This document shows, one piece after another, positions 19,581-28,515 of a DNA stretch of 64,000 nt; position 1 is the stretch's first letter; every line of letters starts with the position of its first letter. Position numbers and translations under genes: made by a program. Origin of the DNA: Symbiodinium natans (Eukaryota > Sar > Dinophyceae > Suessiales > Symbiodiniaceae). Below the pieces are notes generated by a model, which saw nothing but the letters and a program-made list of their open reading frames with translations, did no database searches and was not told the DNA's origin. The DNA is taken from assembly GCA_905221605.1 (NCBI GenBank), contig CAJNDS010002457.1, positions 1,118,501-1,182,500 of the forward strand, given 5' to 3'.

Positions 19581-19689
19581 CACAAACCAAATGATCCTGC
19601 TTTGGGCTTGCACAAGGGCGGTCGATGACGGTCGTCTGGCAAGCTTGACGAATCCAGCCTCCCACACACACTTCGCTCACGACTCCTGG
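19581..19689 (+). CDS. Helical-repeat-like exon
   Basis: Acceptor GGACCCGCAG; the frame includes 'NQMILLWACTRAVDDGRLAS' and ends GAC TCC TGG|GTTTAT. 'LLWACTRA' again resembles the W-A-x-A helix. Confidence 0.5.
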
Positions 19690-19864
19690 GTTTATGTCTG
19701 CGGATCTGTGAATGTTCCCCTAAACCCTAAACCCCAAACCCTATGCCCTATGCGATTTTGCATTCTATTCAGTCTATGCATGACCAGCTGTGGAAGCAAT
19801 CGCCGCCGCCTTGCAACCCTAAACCCTAAATTTAAACCCTAAACCCTAAACCCTAATATATGCT

Positions 19865-19984
19865 CATCCGAAGGACCACGCGAACTTCATGTGGGCTTCC
19901 GTGGTGCTGTCGGCTGTGGATAGGCCTGGCTGCCCCAAAGGGCCCGGGGCCTCTACCATTGACGAGTCCTTGGCCGGCAAGGCC
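19865..19984 (+). CDS. Helical-repeat-like exon
   Basis: Frame 'HPKDHANFMWASVVLSAVD' followed by a Gly/Pro stretch and 'ASTIDESLAGKA'. 'HANFMWASVVLS' fits the same motif. The acceptor was not resolved. Confidence 0.45.
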
Positions 19985-20122
19985 ATACCCTAAACCCCTA
20001 AACCCTAAAACCCGATTGTAAAACCCTAAACCCCAAACCTTATAAACCCTAAACCCTAAACCCCTAAACCGAAATCCACCCAAGTCCGAGCCTGTCTTGT
20101 AAAGGCATTCTGTCACTGCTAG

Positions 20123-20187
20123 AAAGCTTGGTGTTGCTTGGGAGGCACCTTGCCGATGAGGTTGCCGAATCCGTGTGCCTGGCAGAC
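20123..20187 (+). CDS. Putative exon abutting a family I element
   Basis: After CATTCTGTCACTGCTAG the frame reads 'SLVLLGRHLADEVAESVCLA' and then enters the left arm of the family I element. Leu-rich helical sequence consistent with the neighbouring exons. Confidence 0.5.
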
Positions 20188-20308
20188 TTGGCGGCTCTGT
20201 TGACTTAGTCAGTAGGGTTAGTAAGGTGCGTTCTGGGGATTGTTAATAGGGGTTCTATAGGGGGTACTAAGTAGACTTACTAGGTCAAAGGAGCTCCTGA
20301 GTACTTCG
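20188..20308. mobile_element. Family I inverted-repeat element
   Basis: ACTTGGCGGCTCTGTTGACT at the left and AGTCAAAGGAGCTCCTGAGT at the right; inner GGTTAGTAAGGTGCG and GTACTAAGTAGACTTACTA. Confidence 0.7.
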
Positions 20309-20499
20309 GGGCCTATGTTGCTGGTCTGCATCTCTGACAATATATTGGATGTCGTGATGGTGTCACGTCGACACCCCTAGCTGCAAAGGACGCATAATAC
20401 TAGATTCTAGGGATGTACAAAAGGGTTCCCCATTTTTTCAATTCAGGGCCCATCTTCAGGGACCATGCAACTACCCTAAGATAGTTTTATGGTGCCTCG

Positions 20500-20580
20500 G
20501 CAAAGGTTGGCTTGGCGGAGGATCAAAACACAGCCCCGGAAGCTCGGGTGTGACGCCCAACCCCTCAAAACCTCGCATGT
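20500..20580 (+). CDS. Putative Gly/Ser-rich exon
   Basis: The open frame 'GKGWLGGGSKHSPGSSGVTP' ends at TGA. Splice sites not resolved. Confidence 0.3.
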
Positions 20581-20934
20581 GAGCATTTCAAAGGGGGCTG
20601 GAAACTGATCCTCCCCCCCAACACCCCTGCCCCCCCGGCCCCCAGACCTTGTGAGGAATCCTAAACCCTAAACCCTAAACCCTAAACCCTAAACCCTAAA
20701 CCCTAAACCCTAAACCCTAAACCCGACCAACCCCCAGTCTGGCATGCAGAGGTGAGGTGGGTTCCGGGGAGGGCCATCGCAAACAAAACACATCAAACAA
20801 CTTAGGGTTTAGGGTTTAGGGTTTAGGGTTTAGGAGCGCCTTCGGATGCCCAATTCCTTCCCGGCCTTGTGCGAGTCTGAGAGGCAAAGTGAGCCTTTCC
20901 GAGCATTAGGGATCCGCTAGTATGCCTCCCCACT

Positions 20935-21096
20935 CCCCCCCCCCCCAAAAAAAAAAAACAAAAAAAGAAGAAAGAACCCCCCCCCCCCGCCAAAGAAAGA
21001 AAAAACAAATAATCAAAAACGAAAAACACGACAGAATCCTTACCTCAGGGAGCATCACGACTGTCCCCCCCTCCCCCAACCAGAAAAACAAAAACA

Positions 21097-21187
<91 letters not shown>

Positions 21188-21190
21188 GCG
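20935..21190. repeat. Poly-C/poly-A blocks and CA microsatellite
   Basis: C and A runs followed by (CA)n of about 45 units at 21100-21190. Long Cys/Val and Thr/His frames here are artefacts. Confidence 0.95.
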
Positions 21191-21399
21191 CGCACACAAA
21201 GAAGTAATTACCCCTTCAGCAAGCCCTCAAGTGACCCGACCTGCTTTGCCATAAACCCAGATGTTCAACACAACCCAGAACCCACCACTTTCAGCCCTAC
21301 CGTAAACTCTGTAGCCTTAAACCCTAAACCCTAAACCCTAGACCCTAGACCCTAAACCCTAAACCCTGCTGAACCCGGAAGCCCCCAAAACGTCCGCAG

Positions 21400-21493
21400 T
21401 GGCCAGGCAAGTCGGCAGATCCAGCAGTTCGGGGCGACACAGCTGTGGCCATCCTAGAGTGCCAATCGTCTCCTTTTCTCCCCCTGTGTCCAG
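21400..21493 (+). CDS. Putative exon of 31 codons
   Basis: Acceptor AACGTCCGCAG; the frame includes 'GKSADPAVRGDTAVAILECQ' and ends CCA G|GTTTAGG at a TTTAGGG tract. CCCTAAA tract upstream. Confidence 0.5.
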
Positions 21494-21599
21494 GTTTAGG
21501 GTTTAGGGTTTAGGGGTTAGGGTTCAGACAACCTCTGCACACCTCAATGACACTGCGCCTTCAAAAAGTCATGGCGCGTGTATTTAATAGATACATTTG

Positions 21600-21745
21600 T
21601 GCTTGTCTGTATCTTTCTAAATAAGTAAACACACACAGAGTAAATAAATATAAGTATAAATATGAATATACATATAAGTATAAATATATAAGTAAAGAAA
21701 TAAACATATAAATAAATATAAATAAATAGATATATATATATAATT
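21600..21745. repeat. TAAATA-rich low-complexity block
   Basis: Tandem TAAATATAAGTA-type sequence; coding frames here are artefacts. Confidence 0.9.
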
Positions 21746-21804
21746 GTTTATTCATTTGTGTACGTTTGTTGCTCGACGTCTTTCTCCTTGTTTTTCAAGA
21801 GCGC

Positions 21805-21931
21805 ATATGAAGTAGGGTTTATATTTCTGTTTTTGGTGAGTGTACATAAGGTTCCCTTTTTAATATTGGTGAGTGTACATACCGGGTGTCCGTTTGGGGG
21901 TACAAGAAATATATACCCTGCTTCATATGTT
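21805..21931. mobile_element. Family J inverted-repeat element
   Basis: GCATATGAAGTAGGGTTTAT at the left and ATATACCCTGCTTCATATG at the right; inner GGTGAGTGTACAT is duplicated. A second copy lies at 51056. Confidence 0.75.
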
Positions 21932-22010
21932 CAAAGACTCGCCGGCCAAGGTCGGCCATGGTGTGGGCGGTGTCCAAAGGAGCTTTCCACCAGCCTGCGA
22001 CTCGTTGTGC
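21932..22010 (+). CDS. Putative exon after the family J element
   Basis: Open frame 'FKDSPAKVGHGVGGVQRSFP' begins at the last base of the element. Short and without a confirmed partner. Confidence 0.35.
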
Positions 22011-22137
22011 TGTTTTTTACAGCTTTTAGGGGCTTTAGGGTTTAGGGTTTGAGGTTTAGGGTTTGGGGTTTAGGGTTTAGGGGCTAGGGCTTTAGGGTTT
22101 AAGGTTTAGGGTTTAGGGTTTAGGCTTTAGGGTTTAG

Positions 22138-22187
22138 GGCCGCGCATGCCATCAGTGGACGTAGTGGCCCTGACGAAGCCTCTACCC
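22138..22187 (+). CDS. Putative exon with telomere-tract acceptor
   Basis: Begins after TTTAG|G and reads 'AAHAISGRSGPDEAST', ending ACC C|GTGAGT, a consensus donor followed by a T run. Confidence 0.45.
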
Positions 22188-22674
22188 GTGAGTTTTTTTT
22201 TCGGGCATGAGTATGGGGCGGCTGTTCCTTAAGCCAGCTTCCCTTAGTTCTACGCTGGAAGTTCGTTTCTACATGTCAGGCCCAGAAGGGACCTTAAGCT
22301 TGATGCCATTCCTGTGGCGACCTGAAGGCCGGGTCTCTTCCGTTCGGCCGCAGATTGGCTTGCAGACGTCCGGCCATGGGCTAAGGGATGCAAGAGATGT
22401 TCGGGTTTGTGCCGCGAGGGTGCCGTAGTGTGAACCGTTGGACGACCCTACCGCCGGTACCCTAAACCCTAAATCCTAAACCCTAAACCCTGGACCCGAA
22501 AGCTCCAAACACTAAAACTGGAAAAACCCTAAACTCTAAACCCTAAACCCTAAAACTCCAAATCCTAAAACTCCAAACCCTAAATCTCTACACCCTAAAC
22601 CCTAAAACCCTAAAACCCTAAGACTCCTAAACCCCAAACCACAGAGTTTATTGCTGCCGGCCTCGGCCTCTCAG

Positions 22675-22713
22675 GTGGGCCGGATGCAGGAAATTGTTTC
22701 CTTGAAGAAGCCC
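22675..22713 (+). CDS. Putative small exon
   Basis: 'VGRMQEIVSLKKP' follows GGCCTCGGCCTCTCAG. It lies in a region of heavily mutated CCCTAAA copies. Confidence 0.35.
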
Positions 22714-23046
22714 CTAAACCCTAAATCCGAGTCCCGAAACCCTAAACCCTAAATCCGAAACCCTGAGCCCTAAATGCGAAGCCCTAAGCCCCAAGCTCGA
22801 ACCGTGAGCCCTAAACCCTAGGCTCGAATCCCGAAACCCGAAACTCGAGAATCCCGAAACCCTATTTAGGCGTTAGGGTTTCAGGGCTTTAGGGTTTAGG
22901 GTTTTAGGGTTTTAGGGTTTTAGGGTTTTAGGGTTTTAGGGTTTTAGGGTTTGGGGTTTAGGGCTTAGGGTTTAGGGTTTACTGTAGGGTTTCGAAGCCC
23001 TAAACCCTAAACTTCCCAAACCCATGACCAGCTGCTGGTCTCCCAG

Positions 23047-23097
23047 GAACATGGAATCCATGGGTGCCGGACTCAGTGTGTGGAGGCCACGCAGCGC
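23047..23097 (+). CDS. Putative exon, phase 0 at both ends
   Basis: Seventeen codons, 'EHGIHGCRTQCVEATQR', after CTGCTGGTCTCCCAG, ending CGC|GTAGGG at the start of a TTTAGGG tract. Confidence 0.5.
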
Positions 23098-23452
23098 GTA
23101 GGGTTTAGGGTTTAGGGTTTAGGGTTTAGGGTTTAGGGTTTAGGGTTTAGGGTTTAGGGTTCCCCCGCCCCCTCCCGTGGTGCGGCTATGGGTTTTCAGG
23201 GTCAGGGTTGAGGGCTTCTGGTTTAGATTGGCGTCCGTTTCGGTTTTTAGGGCTTAGGGTTTCAGGGTTGTGTTCGGGGGTTTGGGGTTTCGGGCTTACC
23301 ATGACTACCACACCCTGTTAGAACCCCCTATTTAAATGCAGGGCATGTCACAGTACCCTAAACCCTAAAGACCCTAAGAACAGCACCCAAACCCCTGTCG
23401 CGCTCAGTCGCCCGGAATCCAGAGACAGCCATGAGTAACCTAGAGCCACTGT

Positions 23453-23563
23453 CCTTAAGGACCAAATGAACCTTAAAAGGGTTTATGGTTCATATACCTT
23501 AATTGGGATTAGAGTAGTATAGGGTATTTGGCCCCAATTTTAGGATTCATTTGGTCCCCAAGG
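23453..23563. mobile_element. Family B element between two coding pieces
   Basis: CCTTAAGGACCAAATGAACC at the left and TTCATTTGGTCCCCAAGG at the right. The left flank reads 'MSNLEPLS' and the right flank 'VVPDPQVRPV', so the element may be a complete intron. Confidence 0.7.
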
Positions 23564-23649
23564 GTGGTGCCTGATCCTCAAGTCAGGCCAGTGGTAGGTT
23601 ACTACGGTGTCTCCTCCTACAGTATGCTCCCGAAGTGCGTGGCCGACCT
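23564..23649 (+). CDS. Two short exons around a small intron
   Basis: 23564-23593 reads 'VVPDPQVRPV' and ends at donor GTAGGT. 23623-23649 reads 'YAPEVRGRP' after TGTCTCCTCCTACAG. The 29-bp gap is very short for an intron, so one piece may be wrong. Confidence 0.35.
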
Positions 23650-23678
23650 AACCCTAAACCTACAACCTTTTGTTTCAG

Positions 23679-23735
23679 TCGTCTGGGATACACCCTGCTG
23701 AGGGGCTTCGTGTCAGCTATGCGGGATCGGAATAA
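23679..23735 (+). CDS. Putative terminal exon
   Basis: Classical acceptor CCTTTTGTTTCAG, then 'SSGIHPAEGLRVSYAGSE' and TAA. Confidence 0.5.
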   Translation, partial: SSGIHPAEGLRVSYAGSE

Positions 23736-23830
23736 AACCCTCAACCCAAAACCCTAACCCCTAACCCCTATAGCCCCTACACCCTCAATTTCTTTTGGGA
23801 AGCCCCCCCATGTACCCCCGAGGTACGCAG

Positions 23831-23872
23831 CATGTCGCCAACGTGCTGTGGTCCTTTGCTGCCCGGAGCTAA
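23831..23872 (+). CDS. Helical-repeat-like exon
   Basis: After GAGGTACGCAG it reads 'HVANVLWSFAARS' then TAA (or a GC donor at CGGA|GCTAAG). A-N-V-L-W-S-F-A is the clearest octotricopeptide/FASTK-like signature in the window. Confidence 0.5.
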   Translation, partial: HVANVLWSFAARS

Positions 23873-24348
23873 GGGTTTAGGGTCTGGCAGCCAACAAGTC
23901 CAGCTTCCAAATAGGATATGGGTTTAGGGTTTAGGGTTTAGGGTTTGGGGTTTGGGGTTTGGGGTTTGGGGTTTGGCAGTTTGGGGTTTGGGGCTTGGGG
24001 TTTGGGGTTTGGGGTTTGGGGTTTGGGGTTTGGGACTGTGGAGGGGGCCGTTTAGGGTTCCTAAGCCCCAGAAGACGTTTATAAGGGTTGAGGGCTGCTC
24101 GAACATGTGAAAATGAGGAGGAAAGTGAAGTCTCTACTTTCAGGTTCATGGGAAAGCAAATAGTAGGGATCTACATACCCCAATTGCCTTACACAGATAT
24201 CCAGCATTCAGACCGAGAAACTCGCTCAACATCCCTCCAAATGCCCTAATCCACCCGACTGGCGTTATGCCGGCCATAAATCTAAATCCTGCACGATCAT
24301 CGGCCGAAACCTTAAACCCTAAACCCGTCAAACCTTGTTTTCTGAAAG

Positions 24349-24434
24349 CTGGCTTCGGCTCCCCGGCCTTTGGCCAGTCATGGGAGTCGAAGATATCCAT
24401 ATCGGGCCAAAAGAGGCGTAGGCCCATGGGAAAG
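24349..24434 (+). CDS. Putative exon
   Basis: Acceptor ACCTTGTTTTCTGAAAG; 'FGSPAFGQSWESKISISGQK' then a basic run, ending AAG|GTGAAG. A 103-codon frame on the reverse strand overlaps it and cannot be excluded. Confidence 0.4.
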
Positions 24435-24467
24435 GTGAAGAGTGGCGTCCTTAACAACAGTACTTAG

Positions 24468-24599
24468 CATACTCTTGACTGCGGCTTGCGCTTTCCGACC
24501 CTAATCAATTACGAGTGTGAGTACTGGGCGGAGGCCCTAGATCACGCTCGGCCTGTATGTGACTGGTTGAACCCAAAAACTGGCAAAAGTCTCTTACAG
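24468..24599 (+). CDS. Putative exon of 44 codons
   Basis: Acceptor CAACAGTACTTAG; includes 'NYECEYWAEALDHARPVCDW' and 'LNPKTGKSLLQ'. Strongly protein-like, possibly helical repeat. The next piece at 24614 starts only 14 bases later, so the boundary is unresolved. Confidence 0.5.
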
Positions 24600-24613
24600 G
24601 CCTTGTAAGGCAG

Positions 24614-24678
24614 ACCTGTTCACAATGGAGGACCTAGCAGATCTTCTGGTGCTTCGAGTGGGGCTTATGGACTCCAGG
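24614..24678 (+). CDS. Putative exon
   Basis: After TTGTAAGGCAG it reads 'LFTMEDLADLLVLRVGLMDS' and ends AGG|GTCTAT. Leu-rich helix. Confidence 0.45.
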
Positions 24679-24911
24679 GTCTATAGGGTCTTAGGGGTTC
24701 AGGGAGATTAGGGTTTAGGGTTTAGGGTCCCTAGGGTTTATAGGATGGATTTAGGCCGTCCCCCTTGAGAACCCTTTCAACTATGGGGTTCCTAAGGGAG
24801 GGGGGGCTTCATAGGGCCTTAGGGAAGCTTAGGGAGCCTTAGGGAGCATTTGCGAACCTTGTGTTACATACCCCGAAACCCCACCGTCCCTTAAGAACTT
24901 TCGAACCCAAG

Positions 24912-24951
24912 GTGGCCAACTATGCGCCAGAGGAGGCATCAGCGAGCCATG
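24912..24951 (+). CDS. Putative small exon
   Basis: 'VANYAPEEASASH' between CGAACCCAAG and a GTGAGC donor. Confidence 0.45.
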
Positions 24952-24990
24952 GTGAGCCATGAATCGCGGGAGGTCGATAGACATGGTCTT

Positions 24991-25075
24991 CGTAGCTGAA
25001 TGAGTACACTGAGGGTTTAGGGTTTAGGGTTGAAGCTTACACTTTTTGGGATACGATAATCCCCTATAGTACCTG
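24991..25075. mobile_element. Family F element with a clean telomere insertion
   Basis: The consensus GAGTACACT-TTACACTTTT is split after GAGTACACT by 26 bp (25011-25036) containing two TTTAGGG units, then resumes TTACACTTTTTGGGATACGA without loss or duplication. The right half of the element is missing. Confidence 0.85.
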
Positions 25076-25103
25076 GAGCCCCCCCCCCCCCGGCAATTGA
25101 TGT

Positions 25104-25253
25104 ATGGGTTTGCCTGGAACTGGACAGCCATTTTCCAAAACCCTAGACCCCTTCATAAACGCTTGCCTGCCCATTGTGCGGGCTTTTGCTGGACGGAAGG
25201 TGCCGAGCCTCCTGGAGAAGGGCATCAAACTCGCAGCCGAGCCCAGGGACTGA
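25104..25253 (+). CDS. Small ATG-to-TGA frame, 49 codons, coding-like beyond the stop
   Basis: Reads 'MGLPGTGQPFSKTLDPFINA' and 'VPSLLEKGIKLAAEPRD' to TGA at 25251. The same frame continues protein-like after the TGA ('DPFLPLRDNLEAISLYRKPS') to TAA near 25375. The TGA may be genuine, a pseudogene lesion, or lie in a missed intron. Confidence 0.45.
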   Translation: MGLPGTGQPFSKTLDPFINACLPIVRAFAGRKVPSLLEKGIKLAAEPRD

Positions 25254-25397
25254 GACCCCTTCTTGCCGCTGCGGGACAACCTTGAAGCCATAAGCCTGTA
25301 CCGCAAACCTTCTCATGACCACTCAGGGCTTTTGAATTTGGCCTTGAGAAGTTGTCATTTTGGAACAAAACCATAAACCGCCCCAAGCCCCCGGAAC

Positions 25398-25493
25398 ATG
25401 AGCTGCCTGCAGCTTAAAGGGCAGAAGCTACAGAGTCCCGCGGCAGAGAAGAATAAACTGCATATGAGTGGCTCTCTAACTGTGGTTCCTTGA
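25398..25493 (+). CDS. Small complete frame or terminal exon, 31 codons
   Basis: ATG to TGA: 'LKGQKLQSPAAEKNKLHMSG' in the middle. GAGCTGCCTGCAG inside it could be an acceptor. Confidence 0.4.
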   Translation: MSCLQLKGQKLQSPAAEKNKLHMSGSLTVVP

Positions 25494-25757
25494 AGGACCC
25501 CTCAAAAGGGACCCGAACTGAGAGAGCTGCCTAGCCCTAAACCCCACACCCCAAACCCCAAACCCTAAACCCTAAGTTAGCCTCGCCCGCCTGTGCTAGT
25601 GTGAGAGTGGAAACCCTAGTTTAGAGAACTACCCAGAGGTGGTTTAAGGTTTAGGGCTTAGGGCTTAGGGTTTCGGATAGGGTTTAGGGTTTAGGGTTTA
25701 GGGTTTAGGGTTTAGGGTTTAGGGTTTAGGGTTTAGGGTTTAGGGTTTAGGGTTTAG

Positions 25758-25855
25758 GGCTTGTCGGCCAGCCGGCTCCCAATGATGCCCTCCACAAGGT
25801 TCCGAACACAGGAGCTGGCTGGAGTCCTCTGGGCTGCTGCAGGCCTCCTACTATA
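25758..25855 (+). CDS. Helical-repeat-like exon
   Basis: Begins after TTTAG|G of a TTTAGGG tract and reads 'STRFRTQELAGVLWAAAGLL'. 'ELAGVLWAAAGL' fits the repeat motif. Confidence 0.5.
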
Positions 25856-26065
25856 GGGGCCTTGTAATGATAGGGTTTAGGGTTTAGGGTTTAGGGTTTA
25901 GGGTTTAGGGTTTAGGGTTTAGGGGTTTAGGTCCTCCTACTATACTTACTTCGCCTTTAGCTGAACTTTAAACTTTTTGGGTCTCCTTTTTTAGCAGGAA
26001 CACTAAAGTTTAACCTTTTTTCCCCTTGGTTATTGGAGAAGTAAGTATAGGGGCCTTGTAATGAT
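25844..26065. repeat. 28-bp direct repeat flanking a telomere tract
   Basis: CCTCCTACTATAGGGG and CCTTGTAATGAT run together at 25844-25871. The same 28 bp recur at 25933-25944 plus 26050-26065, with the second copy split by a family G element. Between the copies lies the TTTAGGG tract 25872-25932. Confidence 0.95.
25945..26045. mobile_element. Family G element with TATA target duplication
   Basis: CTTACTTCGCC at the left and GGTTATTGGAGAAGTAAG at the right, 101 bp. TATA at 25941-25944 is repeated at 26046-26049. The matching sequence at 25844 is the uninterrupted target, so the insertion and its 4-bp duplication are directly visible. Confidence 0.95.
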
Positions 26066-26380
26066 TGGAATAGGGTTGAGGGTTTCGGGTTTAGGGGTTT
26101 GGGTTTAGGGTTTAGGGGTTTAGGTTCAAAAGGGTTTAGGGTTAGGGTTATACGGGCCTTAATAATTCGAACAAAAGAGCTGTTGAAGCAAAGCCTTTAA
26201 CCCCTGTAAACCCTAAATCCTATAAACCTGCAACCCTATAGATCCTGCAGCCCTCGAAGCCTGAACCACTGCTGTAAACACCCCAAACCCTGACCCTAAA
26301 CCCTAAACCCTATAAAGCCGAAACACCCCCCCCCCCCCTCCAAAGAAAAAAGAGACAACAAATCAAGTGGATTCTTGCAG

Positions 26381-26435
26381 TGATCTGTTTTGCTGATTTG
26401 CGGCTTCCAGAGTTCACAGCTCCGCAGTTTGTGGG
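26381..26435 (+). CDS. Putative exon
   Basis: After AGTGGATTCTTGCAG it reads 'ICFADLRLPEFTAPQFVG' and ends at GG|GTTTAGG. Confidence 0.45.
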
Positions 26436-26639
26436 GTTTAGGCTTGACACAAATGGGGACCCGGAGCAGGCCCTTATTCCCTTTTTTTGGGGGGGTTTTG
26501 GTTAAGGGTTTAGGGTGTAGGCTGCTCGGACCCAGAGTAGACCTTATTTCTTTTCTCGGGTTTAGGTTCCCTTGTCAGCCCCTTTAAACCAAGAAGGGCA
26601 CCCTTGTTGTTCCTTGGTTCCTCTTAAGCCCGCTTTAGG

Positions 26640-27150
26640 ACCCTGTACTACATAGAATGCTACCTGCAGCCATGATTACAAACAAACACCTCGATCCTAG
26701 CAACGTGGTACTGTATGCATAGTGCCTATTGGCAGGCTTGCTTGAGCGAGTGAGCTACACAATTGTTGATGGAATCGTACAGGAAATGTGACTACGCCTA
26801 CTTCTAGTAGTACCAAATACAGTTATTGAACCGTGATAAGAATGAACATAAAACCTAAGTACCGTAAAGTGCCTGATGTGCCTGAGGGGAGAAATACCTT
26901 GCGCGTGCATATATCGAACATACACTTTAACCTCTATAAGGATAGCAGGAAGTATGTTACCATACTGCTTAACTTCTTCCATGGGTACATGCCCAAGGGG
27001 GATGTTGTTTAGAGCTCAGAAATCGAGTAACCTTAAGTACATTTAAAGAAGGGGTATATTTCCCAATAATGAAGGTGCATTACCTTCTTTTTAGGTATAG
27101 AGGTTACTCTAGGTACGTGACGGAGATTAGAATACACGCACATATACCAT
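26640..27150. other. Telomere-free region upstream of a gene start
   Basis: No telomere tract and no convincing exon. It holds a family K element (27013-27117) and precedes the ATG at 27153, so it may contain a promoter and gene boundary. Confidence 0.4.
27013..27117. mobile_element. Family K element
   Basis: GAGTAACCTTAAGTAC at the left and TATAGAGGTTACTC at the right, with GGGGTATATTTCCCAATAAT inside. Confidence 0.6.
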
Positions 27151-27152
27151 AG

Positions 27153-27227
27153 ATGGCATCTCGCGCAGTTGCCGGCTGGTCCTCGCAGACGAACCTCGTA
27201 GGCGCACCGCCACTCCAACTGGGAGAG
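27153..27227 (+). CDS. Putative first exon
   Basis: ATG then 'ASRAVAGWSSQTNLVGAPPL', 25 codons, ending GGA GAG|GTTTAGG in phase 0. Upstream DNA lacks telomere tracts, as expected before a start. Possibly an N-terminal targeting or disordered segment. Confidence 0.45.
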
Positions 27228-27726
27228 GTTTAGGGTTTAGGGTTTCTGGGTTTTAGGGTTTTAGGGGTTGGGGTTTAAGGGTTTTAGGGTTTTAGGGTTT
27301 AGGGTTTTAGGGTTTTAGGGTCTTAGGGTTAAGGATAAAAAGGCAATAGCAAGTTGAGGGATGATGTGCCTGGGTCAACTGCATACAGGTATGCTTTAAG
27401 AAATGTGGGCCGGGGGGTTCAGGTTTAGGGTTTAGGCCCTAGTTGAAGCAGCCCCCAATCAACCCTAGAGACTGTGTCCCTGAACCGCTAGGCCCAACAC
27501 CCATCGACCAAAAGGCTCTAGCCCAACCACCTGAAGCCCACACCCTGGCTCACAAGCTCAGCAACCCCTAAACCCTATGAGCCCTAACCTAACCCCTAAA
27601 AAACCCGAAAGGCCCTAAACCCCAAGAAGCCCCCCCTAGAAGCCCTAAACCCCTATGCACACCAAGAATAGCCCTAAACCCCAAGCCCCTCAAATAGCCC
27701 TCTGAACGCTAAACTCATGGACCGCC

Positions 27727-27775
27727 TCGCCCCCCCCCCCCCCCTTGCCCCCCCCCCCCCCCCTCCCCCCCAACC
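27727..27775. repeat. Poly-C runs
   Basis: Three nearly continuous C runs before a degenerate CCCTAAA tract. Confidence 0.95.
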
Positions 27776-27855
27776 CTAAACTCTCTCTCTAAACCCTAAA
27801 CCCTAAACCCCAAGCCCTAAGCCCTAAAACCCTAAACCCTCCTTTTGCACGCGCC

Positions 27856-27904
27856 CAAGCCAGGCGCGTTGACCAAGACTTCTGTTGCCAAGGCAGAGGG
27901 CTCT
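27856..27904 (+). CDS. Putative small exon
   Basis: Frame 'KPGALTKTSVAKAEGSLTF'; ends are uncertain, with a possible GC donor at AAG|GCAGAG. Confidence 0.3.
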
Positions 27905-28185
27905 CTCACCTTTCGTTTTTTTCTTTTCTTTTTTTACGGCTATTCGGCTGTGTCGTTAGGTTTTGTTGTTGCCTTTCCCGTTGGGGCACCGTTCGGTGAC
28001 GATACCGATATGACTAGTGTTGAAAAGTCCAGGTGCCCCAATTATAAGGTTTCTTAAGAGGGAAAGCCTACCACAAAGGGCCCAGGTAGGGTTGTCGGTC
28101 CCACCCCAAACCTGGGTGTGTAAACCCTAAACCCTAAACCATAAACCCTAAACCAACCCGAAACCCGCAACCCGAAACCTGCCAG

Positions 28186-28266
28186 GTGGCCCTCTTCCGC
28201 GCAGACGAGCTTGCATCGGTGGCGGCTTCTTCTGCAAGGCCCCGCCAGCTGCAGGCCTTCCTACAT
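28186..28266 (+). CDS. Putative exon, 27 codons
   Basis: Acceptor GAAACCTGCCAG; includes 'VALFRADELASVAASSARPR' and 'QLQAFLH', then a family P element begins. Helical composition like the repeat proteins upstream. Confidence 0.5.
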
Positions 28267-28268
28267 GG

Positions 28269-28390
28269 GTGGTTGTCAAACTTATAGTCCCTTTTGGGGT
28301 ACCCTAAATAGTAGGTGCCGCATAATAATAATCATAATAATAGGAATAATAATAGGGATGTAAAAAAGGGACCGTGATTTTGACAACCGC
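28269..28390. mobile_element. Family P inverted-repeat element
   Basis: GGTGGTTGTCAAA and TATAGTCCCTTTT at the left mirror AAAAGGGACCGTGATTTTG and ACAACCGCC at the right. The centre is an AATAAT repeat. It directly abuts a family I element. Confidence 0.75.
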
Positions 28391-28515
28391 CGACGTGAAA
28401 GCCTTGTTGACTTAGTAAGTCGGCTTAGTAAGGTGGGTGGTGGGAATCATGATAGGGGTTTAAGGGGGGGTACTTAGAGTAGACTTACTATGTCAAAGAG
28501 CTTCTACGCAACCCT
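28391..28515. mobile_element. Family I element
   Basis: AAAGCCTTGTTGACTTAGTA at the left and TTACTATGTCAAAGAGCTTC at the right. Confidence 0.7.

Noticed and set aside
20906-21254. Cys/Val and Thr/His frames over 95 codons
   Set aside because: They come from a CA microsatellite and adjoining homopolymers.
23924-24149. Frames of 60-72 codons rich in Pro/Lys/Gln/Thr
   Set aside because: They translate a TTTGGGG/TTTAGGG array on the opposite strand.
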